The position numbers were made by a program, and so were the translations under genes. Below, piece by piece: positions 16,026 through 25,022 of a DNA stretch of 64,000 nucleotides; position 1 is the stretch's first letter; each line of letters opens with the position of its first letter. The stretch covers positions 372,001-436,000 of the forward strand of contig NZ_JBHSYQ010000003.1 in the NCBI RefSeq assembly GCF_042662225.1. Reading direction: 5' to 3'. Origin of the DNA: Nibribacter roseus. Its GTDB lineage: Bacteria > Bacteroidota > Bacteroidia > Cytophagales > Hymenobacteraceae. The notes below the pieces were generated by a model that saw only the letters and a list, made by a program, of their open reading frames with translations, was not told the DNA's origin and did no database searches.

Positions 16026-17450
16026 ATGACCTCACACACTACCTCTTATTGGCAGTACTGGCTGAAAAGCATAACGCTGGTGTGCGCGGTGGTGTGGGCG
16101 GCATGTTCCTGCACACCCCAAGATGAAGTTGTTACCCCAGACGCAGGCGCCCTGCTGAGCTTTGACGCTGACACCGTCATGTTTGACACCGTTTTTACCG
16201 AGGTAGGCAGTGTGACTAAGCGGTTAAAGGTCTACAACCCCAATGACAAAGCGGTGCGCATTTCAGAGATAAAAGTGGGCGGCTTGGGTGCATCACAGTT
16301 TCAGGTGATTGTAAACGGGCAGCCGGGGCCGGCGTTGCAGAACGTAGAGCTCAGGGGCAAAGACAGCCTATTGGTATTAGTGAAAGCCACCATTAATCCC
16401 AATTCTGAAAATCTTCCTTTTCTGGTAGATGACTCCATCCAGTTTCTGACCAACGGAAACCAGCAGAAGGTACACCTAAGGGCATACGGCCAAAACGCCC
16501 ACTACTACCGTAACGGCTACGTTACTAGCTGCGCAGAAGTCTGGGACACAGACAAAGCCCACGTGATTTATGATACCGTTACAGTGCCCGAAAACTGTAC
16601 CCTCACCATTAAAAAAGGCGTGCAGGTGTATGTGCAGAACAACGTTAAACTGAAAGTTCTAGGTACACTAATAGTAGAAGGAGAGCACGAAAACCGGGTG
16701 GGCTTCCAGCAAATACGGCAGGAAGAACGTTACCGCAACGCCCCCGCCCAGTGGGTAGGGTTGGAGTTTGGCCCTTCCAGCCACAACAATGTGCTACGGT
16801 ATGTTGATATAAAAAATGCGGTTAACGGAATTATTATTCGAGCCGAAGGCAACCAACTTCCGGATGTAAAGGTGCAGCATGCCTTTATCCGAAACATGCT
16901 GCAGGCGGGAGTATTTAGCCTGGGCGGAAATGTTGATTTGATTAATAGCATTATCACCAATTGCGGCCAGTATGCGTTTGCCGGTGCCGGGGGCGGAACC
17001 TACCGCATTCTCTACAGCACATTAGCCAACTACAGCTATGACTTCATCAGAACCACGCCATCGGTTATTTTCTATGAAGAACTGGCTTTAAACGAAGTGA
17101 GCGTAAGGCATCAGCCATATTTCGTGACCATTACCAACAGCATTATCTGGGGGCGGCAGGAAGAAGAAATGCAGTTTGAACCCTCTAGCCTCGGCTCTAC
17201 TATTGCTATTACTTATTCTTTCCTGAAAACGAAGGAGTATGCTGAAGTTTTCAACGCAGCTGAGTTGCACAACCATCTCAATGAAGATCCCAAATTCAGA
17301 GATGCGCCCGCCTACGATTTTCAGATCATCAAGCTTTCACCGGCCAACGGCGCAGGCACGCCTTTGCCTGCCGTCACTACCATTGATTACCAAAACAAAG
17401 ACCGCGACCCAATCAAACCAGACGTAGGGGCCGTAGAAGTACACGATTAA
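16026..17450 (+). CDS. Beta-helix-type lipoprotein (choice-of-anchor Q-like)
   Basis: 474 residues from the ATG at 16026; a TTG three codons earlier is also in frame. The N-terminus has a hydrophobic segment ending in Cys residues (ITLVCAVVWAACSC), suggesting a lipoprotein. Residues ~40-150 look like an Ig/ASPM-type beta domain (VGSVTKRLKVYNPNDKAVRISEI). The rest has right-handed beta-helix character, with repeated short strands, Asn ladders (LINSIITNCGQYAF, FVTITNSIIWG) and an ending DPIKPDVGAVEVHD typical of choice-of-anchor Q proteins of Bacteroidota. Probably surface or periplasmic; ligand unknown. It is followed after 15 bases by yjbQ. Confidence 0.7.
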   Translation: MTSHTTSYWQYWLKSITLVCAVVWAACSCTPQDEVVTPDAGALLSFDADTVMFDTVFTEVGSVTKRLKVYNPNDKAVRISEIKVGGLGASQFQVIVNGQPGPALQNVELRGKDSLLVLVKATINPNSENLPFLVDDSIQFLTNGNQQKVHLRAYGQNAHYYRNGYVTSCAEVWDTDKAHVIYDTVTVPENCTLTIKKGVQVYVQNNVKLKVLGTLIVEGEHENRVGFQQIRQEERYRNAPAQWVGLEFGPSSHNNVLRYVDIKNAVNGIIIRAEGNQLPDVKVQHAFIRNMLQAGVFSLGGNVDLINSIITNCGQYAFAGAGGGTYRILYSTLANYSYDFIRTTPSVIFYEELALNEVSVRHQPYFVTITNSIIWGRQEEEMQFEPSSLGSTIAITYSFLKTKEYAEVFNAAELHNHLNEDPKFRDAPAYDFQIIKLSPANGAGTPLPAVTTIDYQNKDRDPIKPDVGAVEVHD

Positions 17451-17465
17451 CTATAGCGTGACCGT

Positions 17466-17888
17466 ATGAAGTGGTTTCAGAAATCTATCCGCCTGCCTGC
17501 CGTAAAACGCGGCTTCCATTTAATTACTGATTTACTGGAGGCGCAGCTGCCTGAACTGGAAGAGATTGAGATAGGACTGGCGCATATTTTTATTCAGCAC
17601 ACTTCGGCTAGCCTTACCATCAACGAAAACGCCGACCCTACTGTACGGCATGACTTTGAGCAGCATTTCAACCGTGCCGTACCAGAGAACGCGCCCTATT
17701 ACCGCCATACCCTGGAAGGCCCCGATGACATGCCTGCGCACATTAAAGCTTCTATGTTAGGCGCATCTGTCACCATTCCTATTACCAACGGCCAGTTCAA
17801 CCTAGGCACCTGGCAAGGAGTTTACCTCTGTGAGCATAGAGACCACGGTGGCAAACGCACAGTAGTCGTTACACTACAAGGTAAATAA
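17466..17888 (+). CDS. yjbQ: YjbQ family protein (UPF0047, secondary thiamine-phosphate synthase activity)
   Basis: 140 residues, full length. The conserved core is plain: GLAHIFIQHTSASLTINENADPTVRHDF followed by LGASVTIPITNGQFNLGTWQGVYLCEHRDHGGKRTVVVTL, the classic UPF0047 signature with its His/Asp/Glu cluster around a metal site. Members show weak thiamine-phosphate synthase activity when overexpressed, but the true cellular role is uncertain. The gene sits 15 bases after the beta-helix lipoprotein gene and only 7 bases from the stop of the convergent bacteriophytochrome gene, with no terminator between them. Confidence 0.88.
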   Translation: MKWFQKSIRLPAVKRGFHLITDLLEAQLPELEEIEIGLAHIFIQHTSASLTINENADPTVRHDFEQHFNRAVPENAPYYRHTLEGPDDMPAHIKASMLGASVTIPITNGQFNLGTWQGVYLCEHRDHGGKRTVVVTLQGK

Positions 17889-17895
17889 GCATCTT

Positions 17896-20175
17896 TTAAG
17901 CTGTGGTTTTCTCCTGTAGGCCTTGAGGCAGATCTGCGGGCAAATGGGCACCGGGGCTAAAAACTATGGTAAACGTAGTACCCTGGTCTGGTGCGCTCTG
18001 AACCAGAATTTCACCGCCTAAAGCGTTTACCTGCATTTTGGTCAGGTATAGCCCCAAGCCCTTGGCGTCTTGGTTCCGGTGGAAAGTTTTGTACAGGCCA
18101 AACAGGTTATCACCTACCTGCTGTAAGTCCATACCCACTCCGTTATCAGACACAGCAAGATGCAGTTGGTTATTCTCTACCCAAGATTTCACCTGCACTT
18201 CTGGATTGCGGTCTGGGGAGCGGTATTTGAGTGCATTAGAAATAAAATTATGCAGGATACTTTCTACGTAAGGTCTGGGCGCCGTCACGAAAGGCACTTG
18301 TAAATCTGTACGTATTTCCGCTCTAGATTCCGCTATCACTGCCTCTAAGTTCTGCCGCTCTTTTTCCACAAACTCTGCCAAAGACACCTTTTCCTCCGGC
18401 AAGTCTTTTAACATTTGGGTACGCAGAATGTTGTTCAGGTCCTGAATGGTTTGCAGCATGTTGTCTGCCACTTGCTTTATGTGGTGCAGGGCTAAGGCAG
18501 CGCTATCTTCTGAGGGTGCACCGGCGTAGTATTGGTATAGCCCTACCACATTCGCCAGCGGCGACCGCAGGTTATGGGCCAAAATTCGGGCGAAGTCTTC
18601 TAGCTGGTTGTTCTTGCTTAGGAGCTGCTCTGTGGTATCATGCAGTTCCTGGTTCAGACTTTCCAGACGGTCAGTTTGGTTGCGTAGCCGAATGGCCACC
18701 AGATCTTTCAAGAGATGCTCCGCCACCTCCAGTTCATTCATGCCCCAAGGCAATGATTTGCCTTTCACTACTTCCACCCACTGCTCAAAAGACTTACGAG
18801 GGTGCATGCGCATGCCCGCCTCCTGCACCGGCTTTTCAGGATTACCGGCCCAAATGCGGTTTTCCTTTATTTCTGGCTTAAAGAACAGTAAGTACTCCAG
18901 ATTAAATCTTGAGATTTCCAGCGCCAGAACTCCGCTTGCCATCTCTTGGTACTCAGCTGCCTCGGGCCATTCTTTGGAAAGCTGGTGCGTATAAAAAACA
19001 TTCTTCTTTTGTCCCGAGAGCCAGCGCACCAAAGACTCAATTTGCTTTCCTGATGGAGTTTGCCCGCAGGTGGTGAGAACTCCGTCCAGCAGAAGTGCCG
19101 CTCCGCTGCCTTCGGTTATGTCCAGCAGGCAGGGCTGCAGCTTGAAAAGTGCTTCCTGAATATTATGGTTATCGCAAAGATGGTTTACCAGCACCTCTTC
19201 TACTTCCTTAAACCGATTATACTGCTCCATGTCTCGCCTCTCTTGAATAGAAGCAATGACATTGGCTAATGTCTTTACAATCAAATCACATAGCTGTCTT
19301 CGCCAAACATCTATATAAGCAGGTTCAGAATGATGACAGGCCACTACTCCCCACAGCTGGTCTTTGACCATGATGGAAAAAGAGATGGTTGCCGCTACTC
19401 CAGTATTTCTGACATACTCCAGGTGCATGTCAGAAGGATTCCGGAACTCAGACTGCAGAATATTGGTGGGCACCCCAGTAGTAGGGTTAAAGTAGGGAGT
19501 AATACCCACCGCTACCGCATTCACATCCGGAATTTGCCGTATGTGCTTTTGCCGAAGCAACTCACGGGCAGGTGCCGGAATATCAGTGGCTGGGAAATGA
19601 TGGCCTACAAAAGAGGGAAGACGCTGGGTTCTGCTTTCTGCAATTACATCTGAATGCCAATCTGCATCAAACTGAGTAATGTTTACCCGGTCATATTGCA
19701 GCACTTCCAGTAAAACTTCTGCCACGGCTTCCGCTACCTGGGTCAAACTGCCCAATGTGTTTAGCCGCTCGTGCAGTTGCGTAAGCACACGGTTATGGGC
19801 AAGCTTTTCTTCATCTGAATAAGGCAGGTAATGCTCTCCCTCCAGAATAATTTTTCCATCAGAGAGATGGCAGAAAGCAATAATTTGCCGTCCGTTCAAC
19901 ATCAGTAGCTGTGGGTTCTGCGGACCAGCCTCTAGCAAACTCTTGGCGGTAATTGAAGCTTCCTCCTCCTTCAACAGTACTGCAAAGGCCTGCCCCAGCA
20001 GTTCTTCGGGAGCATAGCCTAAAAACTCACCGGTGTTCTGGCTTGCTTGCTCTATCAATAGCGTTTCTGCATTCAGCACCAGCAAGAAGCCGCACGGCTG
20101 AATTTGACCTATTATATGTATAGGCTCTTTGTCGCAGTTAAACAGGTCAACTTGAAGATTAGGATAGTTTTGCAT
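17896..20175 (-). CDS. Bacteriophytochrome histidine kinase (PAS-GAF-PHY-HisKA-HATPase)
   Basis: 759 residues from the ATG at 20175. This red/far-red photoreceptor kinase family binds biliverdin. The chromophore Cys is at residue 14 in LFNCDKEPIHIIGQIQPCG. The GAF domain has PATDIP (family PASDIP) near 195-200, MHLEYVRNTGV with the His near 251 and VVACHH near 281. The PHY tongue shows HPRKSF (PRxSF) near 458-463. The kinase part has the H-box DFARILAHNLRSPLANV (His 534) and the ATPase boxes NALKYRS, SDNGVGMD and KGLGLYL. Neither a heme oxygenase nor a response regulator is adjacent, so the photoreceptor is genetically isolated here. Confidence 0.92.
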   Translation of the reverse strand: MQNYPNLQVDLFNCDKEPIHIIGQIQPCGFLLVLNAETLLIEQASQNTGEFLGYAPEELLGQAFAVLLKEEEASITAKSLLEAGPQNPQLLMLNGRQIIAFCHLSDGKIILEGEHYLPYSDEEKLAHNRVLTQLHERLNTLGSLTQVAEAVAEVLLEVLQYDRVNITQFDADWHSDVIAESRTQRLPSFVGHHFPATDIPAPARELLRQKHIRQIPDVNAVAVGITPYFNPTTGVPTNILQSEFRNPSDMHLEYVRNTGVAATISFSIMVKDQLWGVVACHHSEPAYIDVWRRQLCDLIVKTLANVIASIQERRDMEQYNRFKEVEEVLVNHLCDNHNIQEALFKLQPCLLDITEGSGAALLLDGVLTTCGQTPSGKQIESLVRWLSGQKKNVFYTHQLSKEWPEAAEYQEMASGVLALEISRFNLEYLLFFKPEIKENRIWAGNPEKPVQEAGMRMHPRKSFEQWVEVVKGKSLPWGMNELEVAEHLLKDLVAIRLRNQTDRLESLNQELHDTTEQLLSKNNQLEDFARILAHNLRSPLANVVGLYQYYAGAPSEDSAALALHHIKQVADNMLQTIQDLNNILRTQMLKDLPEEKVSLAEFVEKERQNLEAVIAESRAEIRTDLQVPFVTAPRPYVESILHNFISNALKYRSPDRNPEVQVKSWVENNQLHLAVSDNGVGMDLQQVGDNLFGLYKTFHRNQDAKGLGLYLTKMQVNALGGEILVQSAPDQGTTFTIVFSPGAHLPADLPQGLQEKTTA

Positions 20176-20255
20176 GTTCTTATTAGTTAAGAACGCCAGC
20201 ACAAAGCTTTAAAGCGCAAAGCTTCCTTAGTGCGTTTTGTAGTAAATGGGGAACG

Positions 20256-20263
20256 CAAAGATA
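20256..20263 (-). promoter_or_regulatory. Candidate -7 box for the bacteriophytochrome gene
   Basis: Minus strand TATCTTTG, an exact TAnnTTTG match, about 80 bases upstream of the chosen start. No clear -33 TTG. Confidence 0.4.
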
Positions 20264-20426
20264 CAGATATCTATCCTCAGACAGATGTAATTAATACGGA
20301 ATTTCCTCCTTTCGCCTATTTTCCTGTTTTCAGCCTGTTTTTTATGATAATTGCCCAAACCAAAGGCCACTGCAGTCTTTGTATTCGAGTAGTAATTTGT
20401 GAAGATTTCTTCAATCAGAAATTTCC

Positions 20427-21239
20427 TCAATGCGGTGCCTCTACAAAAGAGACAGTATCTGCTGGTGCAGGGGCAGCAGGAGTTAAAGCATATAAGACAG
20501 GCTTGCTGGGGCTGGCATCTAGCACCAGACTAGTTATCTGATGATGCAGCAGGTACAGTCCGTCTGATACGGTATTGGGCACAAAAATCAGCTCGGTAAT
20601 GGTAGCATTCTTCCGAATGTTAGCTGGGTACTGCCAAAAGGCGAGATGAGCCAGCAAGGCTCCTCCATCTTGTTCTCGATCAACCGATGGTAGATCAAGC
20701 AGCAGATGCTCTATGCCGTTGTCAGCTAGATAGGCTGCCAGGGCAGGCTCAATGTAGGTGGGGTTAGTACCGGAGTACTGAGCAGTACGCTTGATTTCTG
20801 TATTGGGCAATGTGCGAAGCACTAAGGCCTCAGGCAAATGATCTTCAAACAACTGCGCCACTACATCCTGAGCCATTACAACTAAATCTCCGTTTTCCTG
20901 CGGCCTTGGCTGCACAGACACCACCTGCGCCACAAACATAAACCGGTGCAGGCATTGGTCTAGCGTAGCAGTAGGGTCAGGCGAGATATGGCCGTAGCAC
21001 TCGGTGTGAGTGCCGTTTCCGTGGGGCGTGAGGTGCACACGCTGGTAATTGGTAGACCCGCCTTGGGCTACACTCCCCACAAAGCTACCCACCGTGATCG
21101 TTTCTATCTCCACCGGCTCCGCCCAGAAGCAATTTACCCCTTCGGCACCCGCTGCTAATGGTAAGGAAATGTCTATAGGCCGCAGCGGGTTAAACTGGTA
21201 TGATTGATTATGGTAGGTAATGGAGGCGGAGGTGAGCAT
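20427..21239 (-). CDS. Cyclase family protein (kynurenine formamidase-like)
   Basis: 270 residues. Members are metal-dependent amidases/hydrolases such as bacterial kynurenine formamidase (KynB). The start RPIDISLPL and the metal motif VHLTPHGNGTHTECYGHI (family HxGTHxD, here with Glu as last ligand) are present, along with LVLRTLPN and a DLPSVDREQDGG loop that carries further ligands in the family. Compared with true KynB the protein is longer, so the substrate may differ. No tryptophan-degradation gene lies nearby. It ends 224 bases upstream of the coding start of the bacteriophytochrome gene on the same strand. Confidence 0.78.
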   Translation of the reverse strand: MLTSASITYHNQSYQFNPLRPIDISLPLAAGAEGVNCFWAEPVEIETITVGSFVGSVAQGGSTNYQRVHLTPHGNGTHTECYGHISPDPTATLDQCLHRFMFVAQVVSVQPRPQENGDLVVMAQDVVAQLFEDHLPEALVLRTLPNTEIKRTAQYSGTNPTYIEPALAAYLADNGIEHLLLDLPSVDREQDGGALLAHLAFWQYPANIRKNATITELIFVPNTVSDGLYLLHHQITSLVLDASPSKPVLYALTPAAPAPADTVSFVEAPH

Positions 21240-21240
21240 G

Positions 21241-21281
21241 CTGTTTTGAAGCTGTTTTCGCTAAAATAAGCTAAAAACAAG
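21241..21281. repeat. Palindromic repeat directly upstream of the cyclase-family gene
   Basis: CTGTTTTGAAGCTGTTTT and AAAATAAGCTAAAAACAAG around CGCT. It begins one base upstream of the start codon of the cyclase-family gene, so it would be in its 5' leader or promoter. Confidence 0.75.
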
Positions 21282-21396
21282 TTTCTTGGTATTCAGAAAG
21301 AAAGAAAAGTAATTCCCCTCTGCTACTACAGCTCGCCAGAAGTTTCCTTACAGAGTAACGGAATTAAGGAGTGTGTGCTTACCCTAGTCTTACTAC

Positions 21397-21969
21397 TTAC
21401 TTGATTATAATATCATACTTTGCCAACAGCCCCAGTGCGCCCTGCGCTGAGAATTTAGCTTTCTTCAGTCGGTTCTGCTCTGGGTCTAATTCAAAGTTAT
21501 AGGCGGTTAAAAAGTTGGTCTTCTCCAGATTGGTGCGGTCAAAAATAGTCCGGCTGAGGTCGCAGTCTTGGAAAACTGCCTCACTCAAATCTGCATCGGT
21601 GAAGTTAGCTTCCTTAATGGAGCAAGTTTTGAACAAAGTCTTCTTCAGCTTCTTTTTACCAAAATAGGTGTAGTCCAAGGTACAGTCAGAGAACGATACA
21701 GAGAACAGAAAATCATTGCACAGGCTGAAGTCTACGCCCATGAGTTTGCAGTTCCGGAATGTAACGTCCCTCAGACTGGCACTCTGGAAAGAGGCCATGC
21801 TTAAGTTGCAATGCTCAAAGGTGCAGTCAGTGAACTCATTGCCCGAGAGGTTGCAGTCAGAAAAATCGCAGTGCTTAAAGACGCAGCCTTCAAACTCACG
21901 CCCTGACACGCCTTTGCCGGCGTAATCTATTTTTTCAAAGGTTTTTCCTTCGTGCAAAAGCTCTTTCAT
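21397..21969 (-). CDS. Pentapeptide repeat protein (Qnr/MfpA-like fold)
   Basis: 190 residues, almost entirely A(D/N)LxX-type pentapeptides: FEGCVFKHCDFSDCNLSGNEF, then CNLSMASFQSASLRDVTFRNCKL and EANFTDADLSEAVFQDCDL. These build a right-handed quadrilateral beta helix with Phe/Leu in the core. The length and the Cys-rich faces resemble Qnr-type proteins, which mimic DNA and protect gyrase from quinolones. Most chromosomal pentapeptide proteins have no known role, so resistance is not claimed. The sequence after the last coils (AKFSAQGALGLLAKYDIIIK) resembles the dimerising C-terminal helix of Qnr. Confidence 0.85.
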   Translation of the reverse strand: MKELLHEGKTFEKIDYAGKGVSGREFEGCVFKHCDFSDCNLSGNEFTDCTFEHCNLSMASFQSASLRDVTFRNCKLMGVDFSLCNDFLFSVSFSDCTLDYTYFGKKKLKKTLFKTCSIKEANFTDADLSEAVFQDCDLSRTIFDRTNLEKTNFLTAYNFELDPEQNRLKKAKFSAQGALGLLAKYDIIIK

Positions 21970-21993
21970 GGTAGTATGGAACAGGAGCGCAAG

Positions 21994-23106
21994 TTACCAC
22001 TTTATGTTTTCCTCAATGAACTGAATCAAGCTTTGGGCCATGGCTTTCTGCTCCTCTACCCGCGGGTGACCAGGTGTATCTTTATAGGGCATGAAGTGGG
22101 TGTAGATTTTTTTGTCATTCAGCCCCTGAGCCGCCTGTTGCACGTAGTTTGGCCAAGGAGAGCCCTCACGGGTGATGTCCATGTTGCCAAGGGCGCAGAT
22201 GATGTGCGCGTTTGGATAATGGCCCCTCAAAGTCTTGATGAAGTTCTGGTAGGCCTGCACAATCTGCTCTTCGGTTGGTTTTGTGGTGCCAAAAATACGT
22301 TTAAACTCGGCATGGTCGGGTCGGTTCACAAGCCATGAGTCGTTCTGGAAAAGATTCACCACCACCACATCAGGCTTGTCTTGCGAGAAGTCCCATTGGC
22401 TGCTGGGGTCGGTGGGGTTGACGCGGTCATAGATTTCGGGCATGGTAACCGGGCCCCAGCTAATCATGATCCCTATTCCGCTTTTGCACACGCAGCTGTA
22501 CTCTGCATTAAAATGGCGGGCGGTGAGGGCGCCGTAACTGATGTAGTTGTTCGTGTTTGTTCCTGCCGGACTGTCTTTGCCAGAATAGTCTTCGGCGGCG
22601 TAGCCTACTGTAATGGAGTTACCATAGAAAACCATCTTGCGGTTCTTGGGGGCATCTGGCGGTAAAACCTTAGCACCTTTCTCCAGCTGAAAACCATGGA
22701 AATCAGTAATTCCAAAATCCCACTCCGTCCGGCGGAACAGCTCCACAGAATGCTTTCCTGGGGCAAGATTATTGGCCAGCACGTAAGACCGCAAAACGGT
22801 GTCAGGCTGTAGCAGCGAGATGCTATCGCCGTTTAAAATGACATTGTAGTAACTTTTGCCGGTGTTGTCTTTCAAATGGGCTTGCAAGGAGGTTCCTTCA
22901 AAATTGATTTTCACCGAAGTGCCGGGCCAGTAAAACACGGCTTTCTCTTCGTTAGGTTTGCCTATGCGCCCCATGTATGTTAGGCGCTCATCATGGGGGC
23001 TTACCAGTACTTTTTTTGAAGGCGCGCAGGCATTAATGCACAGCAGCCCCCACAGCAGGCAAGTAGTAAGTGTCCAAAGTTTTGATGGGTGTAGCCGAGG
23101 TAGCAT
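21994..23106 (-). CDS. SGNH/GDSL esterase lipoprotein (carbohydrate esterase 2-like)
   Basis: 370 residues with a lipoprotein signal (CLLWGLLCINACAPS). Residues ~40-150 form a jelly-roll (ERLTYMGRIGKPNEEKAVFYWPGTSVKINFEGTSLQ), and the rest is an SGNH hydrolase with the nucleophile in VFYGNSITVGYAAED, the Asn block VVVNLFQNDSW and the late GHPRVEEQ carrying the catalytic His. This two-domain order is that of CE2 acetyl esterases, which remove acetyl groups from xylan or other polysaccharides, so a role in glycan use is likely. No carbohydrate utilisation locus is adjacent. Confidence 0.82.
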   Translation of the reverse strand: MLPRLHPSKLWTLTTCLLWGLLCINACAPSKKVLVSPHDERLTYMGRIGKPNEEKAVFYWPGTSVKINFEGTSLQAHLKDNTGKSYYNVILNGDSISLLQPDTVLRSYVLANNLAPGKHSVELFRRTEWDFGITDFHGFQLEKGAKVLPPDAPKNRKMVFYGNSITVGYAAEDYSGKDSPAGTNTNNYISYGALTARHFNAEYSCVCKSGIGIMISWGPVTMPEIYDRVNPTDPSSQWDFSQDKPDVVVVNLFQNDSWLVNRPDHAEFKRIFGTTKPTEEQIVQAYQNFIKTLRGHYPNAHIICALGNMDITREGSPWPNYVQQAAQGLNDKKIYTHFMPYKDTPGHPRVEEQKAMAQSLIQFIEENIKW

Positions 23107-23447
23107 AGCAGAAGACTGAGTAGTAAATCTTCTTAAAAGTACTCGTTCAGCGGCAAATGACCAATTGCTGCTCTAGGCCCGATATGTTTATCACAGCCTT
23201 TTATTGTGATTAACAGAAGGAAAGATGATTAAGTATTCCGTCCCTCTTTGAAGGGGGTGGGTGTTAATTACTCTTGCTGATAAAAATTTTCGATGAATTT
23301 GTGCTATTAATTTTCGTTTAGCATGAGCTTTACGACTCCCGCTGTCCTTGTCATCCCCCTACCACCTTCAAAGGGGGACGGAATGCGTGGAACATTAACA
23401 GTTATTAATGCACTTCTCTAGCGAGCATGGGGCTTAGACTAACATTC
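23107..23447. other. Gene-free spacer with inverted repeat pair
   Basis: About 340 bases between the SGNH esterase and the palindromic repeat preceding the MBL gene stop. It holds a pair of inverted CCCCCTTTGAAGGGGG-type elements and no reading frame I would support. Confidence 0.6.
23235..23384. repeat. Inverted pair of CCCTTTGAAGGGGG-type elements (MITE-like)
   Basis: 23235-23263 begins ATTCCGTCCCTCTTTGAAGG. The complement of 23352-23384 begins ATTCCGTCCCCCTTTGAAGG. Over 29 bases the two agree at all but about four positions and face each other across ~88 bases of A/T-rich sequence. A related single copy lies at 9071-9101. Confidence 0.65.
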
Positions 23448-23487
23448 CTGTTTTAGGCCTGCTTTTGAAAAACTACGCCTAAAACAG
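23448..23487. repeat. Palindromic repeat after the MBL hydrolase gene
   Basis: CTGTTTTAGGC and its exact complement GCCTAAAACAG enclose CTGCTTTTGAAAAACTAC. It ends 20 bases from the MBL gene stop on the minus strand. Confidence 0.85.
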
Positions 23488-23506
23488 CTCAATAAGCCAA
23501 TGAATG

Positions 23507-24631
23507 TTAATTCAGCGGCTCCCACCACTTTTTTTGCGGCAGCTCTTGCCCCACTTTCCAGGTTTGGCCAATAATGGGAGTAGCCAGTGTAACGTTCTTT
23601 TCTGCGGCGGCTTTGGTGAGGCGCATGATAGGTTCTTTCCAGTGGTGCAGGGCCAGTGAAAAAGCTCCCCAATGAGTGGGCATGAGCACTTCGCCTTTCA
23701 AATCCAGATGAGCTTGGGCTGTTTCTTCGGGCATCATGTGAATGTACCGCCATGCCTGGTTGTACTGACCGCACTCTAGCATAGTCAAATCAAAGGGGCC
23801 GTATTTGTGGCCAATCTGTTTGAAATGCTCATCATAGCCAGAGTCACCGCCGAAGTACACCGATTGATCTCCGTTCTTAATAACCCAGGAGCACCAAAGC
23901 GTGGCGTTTCTATCCCAGAGCGTACGTCCTGAAAAATGGCGGGCGGGCGTGGCGGCAAAGAAAAAACCATCAATGGTAGCATATTCCCACCAGTCAAACT
24001 CAGTAACTCTTTCTTCAGGCACGCCCCACTTAATTAAATGAGCTGCCACCCCCAAGGGCACTAAAAAGTGTTTAACCTTCTCTTTCAGCTTTTTGATGGT
24101 GCCATGGTCTAGGTGGTCATAATGGTCATGAGAGAGCAGAACGTAATCCAGTGGGGGCAGGTCTTCAATGGCAATGGGCAGCTCCTCACTGAAACGTTTA
24201 GAGCCAATGAAAGACACCGGCGAAGCTCGTTTCCCCAACATGGGGTCAGCGAAAATTCGTTTCCCGTTCAGTTCAATGAGCACCGCCGAATGGCCAAACC
24301 AGGTTACTTGCAGCCCTTGCGCTGGCGCCTGCGCGAAGTCCTCTTTCTTATGAGTGAGCATGGGCAGCTTGTCTTCTGGCGTTGCCCCTTCCACGCCGGT
24401 AATAAACTTTGACCACAGACTCACTTTCTCCTGAAAAGAAGCATCCAGCATCATGGGGGTGTCTGATGTATTTTGGAACTGCCCGTTGTGGTACTGCGGA
24501 GAATTCTTGATGCGCTCCAGGCTCTGGCCTTTGGCGGTAGCCCCAAATTGCGGCGCAAAAGCCAAAAAAAGTGCTCCGGTGGCGGCAATGCCGCCCAGAG
24601 TGGTCAATATTATAAACATTGTCTTCTTCAT
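23507..24631 (-). CDS. MBL-fold metallo-hydrolase (NAPE-PLD/UlaG-like), membrane-anchored
   Basis: 374 residues from the ATG at 24631; it starts with a hydrophobic segment (FIILTTLGGIAATGALFLAF), so the enzyme is exported or anchored. The metallo-beta-lactamase metal motif is LLSHDHYDHLDH (HxHxDH). Further ligands lie in ATPARHFSGR, YFGGDSGYDEHF and MPTHWGAF. Sequence and length resemble the group related to N-acyl-phosphatidylethanolamine phospholipase D and UlaG, whose bacterial substrates are mostly unknown. The pair of motifs WFGHSAVLIELNGKRIFADP and SPVSFIGSKRF is diagnostic for this group. Single gene. Confidence 0.85.
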   Translation of the reverse strand: MKKTMFIILTTLGGIAATGALFLAFAPQFGATAKGQSLERIKNSPQYHNGQFQNTSDTPMMLDASFQEKVSLWSKFITGVEGATPEDKLPMLTHKKEDFAQAPAQGLQVTWFGHSAVLIELNGKRIFADPMLGKRASPVSFIGSKRFSEELPIAIEDLPPLDYVLLSHDHYDHLDHGTIKKLKEKVKHFLVPLGVAAHLIKWGVPEERVTEFDWWEYATIDGFFFAATPARHFSGRTLWDRNATLWCSWVIKNGDQSVYFGGDSGYDEHFKQIGHKYGPFDLTMLECGQYNQAWRYIHMMPEETAQAHLDLKGEVLMPTHWGAFSLALHHWKEPIMRLTKAAAEKNVTLATPIIGQTWKVGQELPQKKWWEPLN

Positions 24632-24850
24632 TGTATAGTAACAGCAGCGCATGCGGTACAGTTTTTAAATGCCATCACCCTGCGTTGCCTGCCTAATATT
24701 TGTTCAGAAATGGAAATTCTATTCATTCAATACCTGCCTAAGGGCAAAAAGTTCTTTCTCACCCTGCACCCTGACAGCCATGGCCACTAACCTGGCAATG
24801 TCTAGTCATTTACATTTTACCTACCGCGTATTTTAATTTTGATTGTTTTG

Positions 24851-24890
24851 CTGTTTTTGCCTTCGTTTTCAGAATTCAGCTCAAAAACAG
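24851..24890. repeat. Palindromic repeat upstream of the DUF3667 gene
   Basis: CTGTTTTTG and its exact complement CAAAAACAG enclose CCTTCGTTTTCAGAATTC and AGCT. It lies about 130 bases before the chosen start of the next gene. Confidence 0.8.
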
Positions 24891-25022
24891 CCACTTCTTC
24901 ATTTTGAAATACAGGCCCAACCCGCTAAAACCTACCTCTTTCATTCGCCTCGGCTTCTTTGGAAAGCTACAGGCAATTTAGCTATATTGCTTTCTATATA
25001 TATAGCTTTTTTTGTTGCCCGT

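Noticed and set aside
21397..21969. Quinolone resistance (Qnr) gene
   Set aside because: Only the pentapeptide fold is evident; residues and loops that define Qnr could not be confirmed, so resistance is not claimed.
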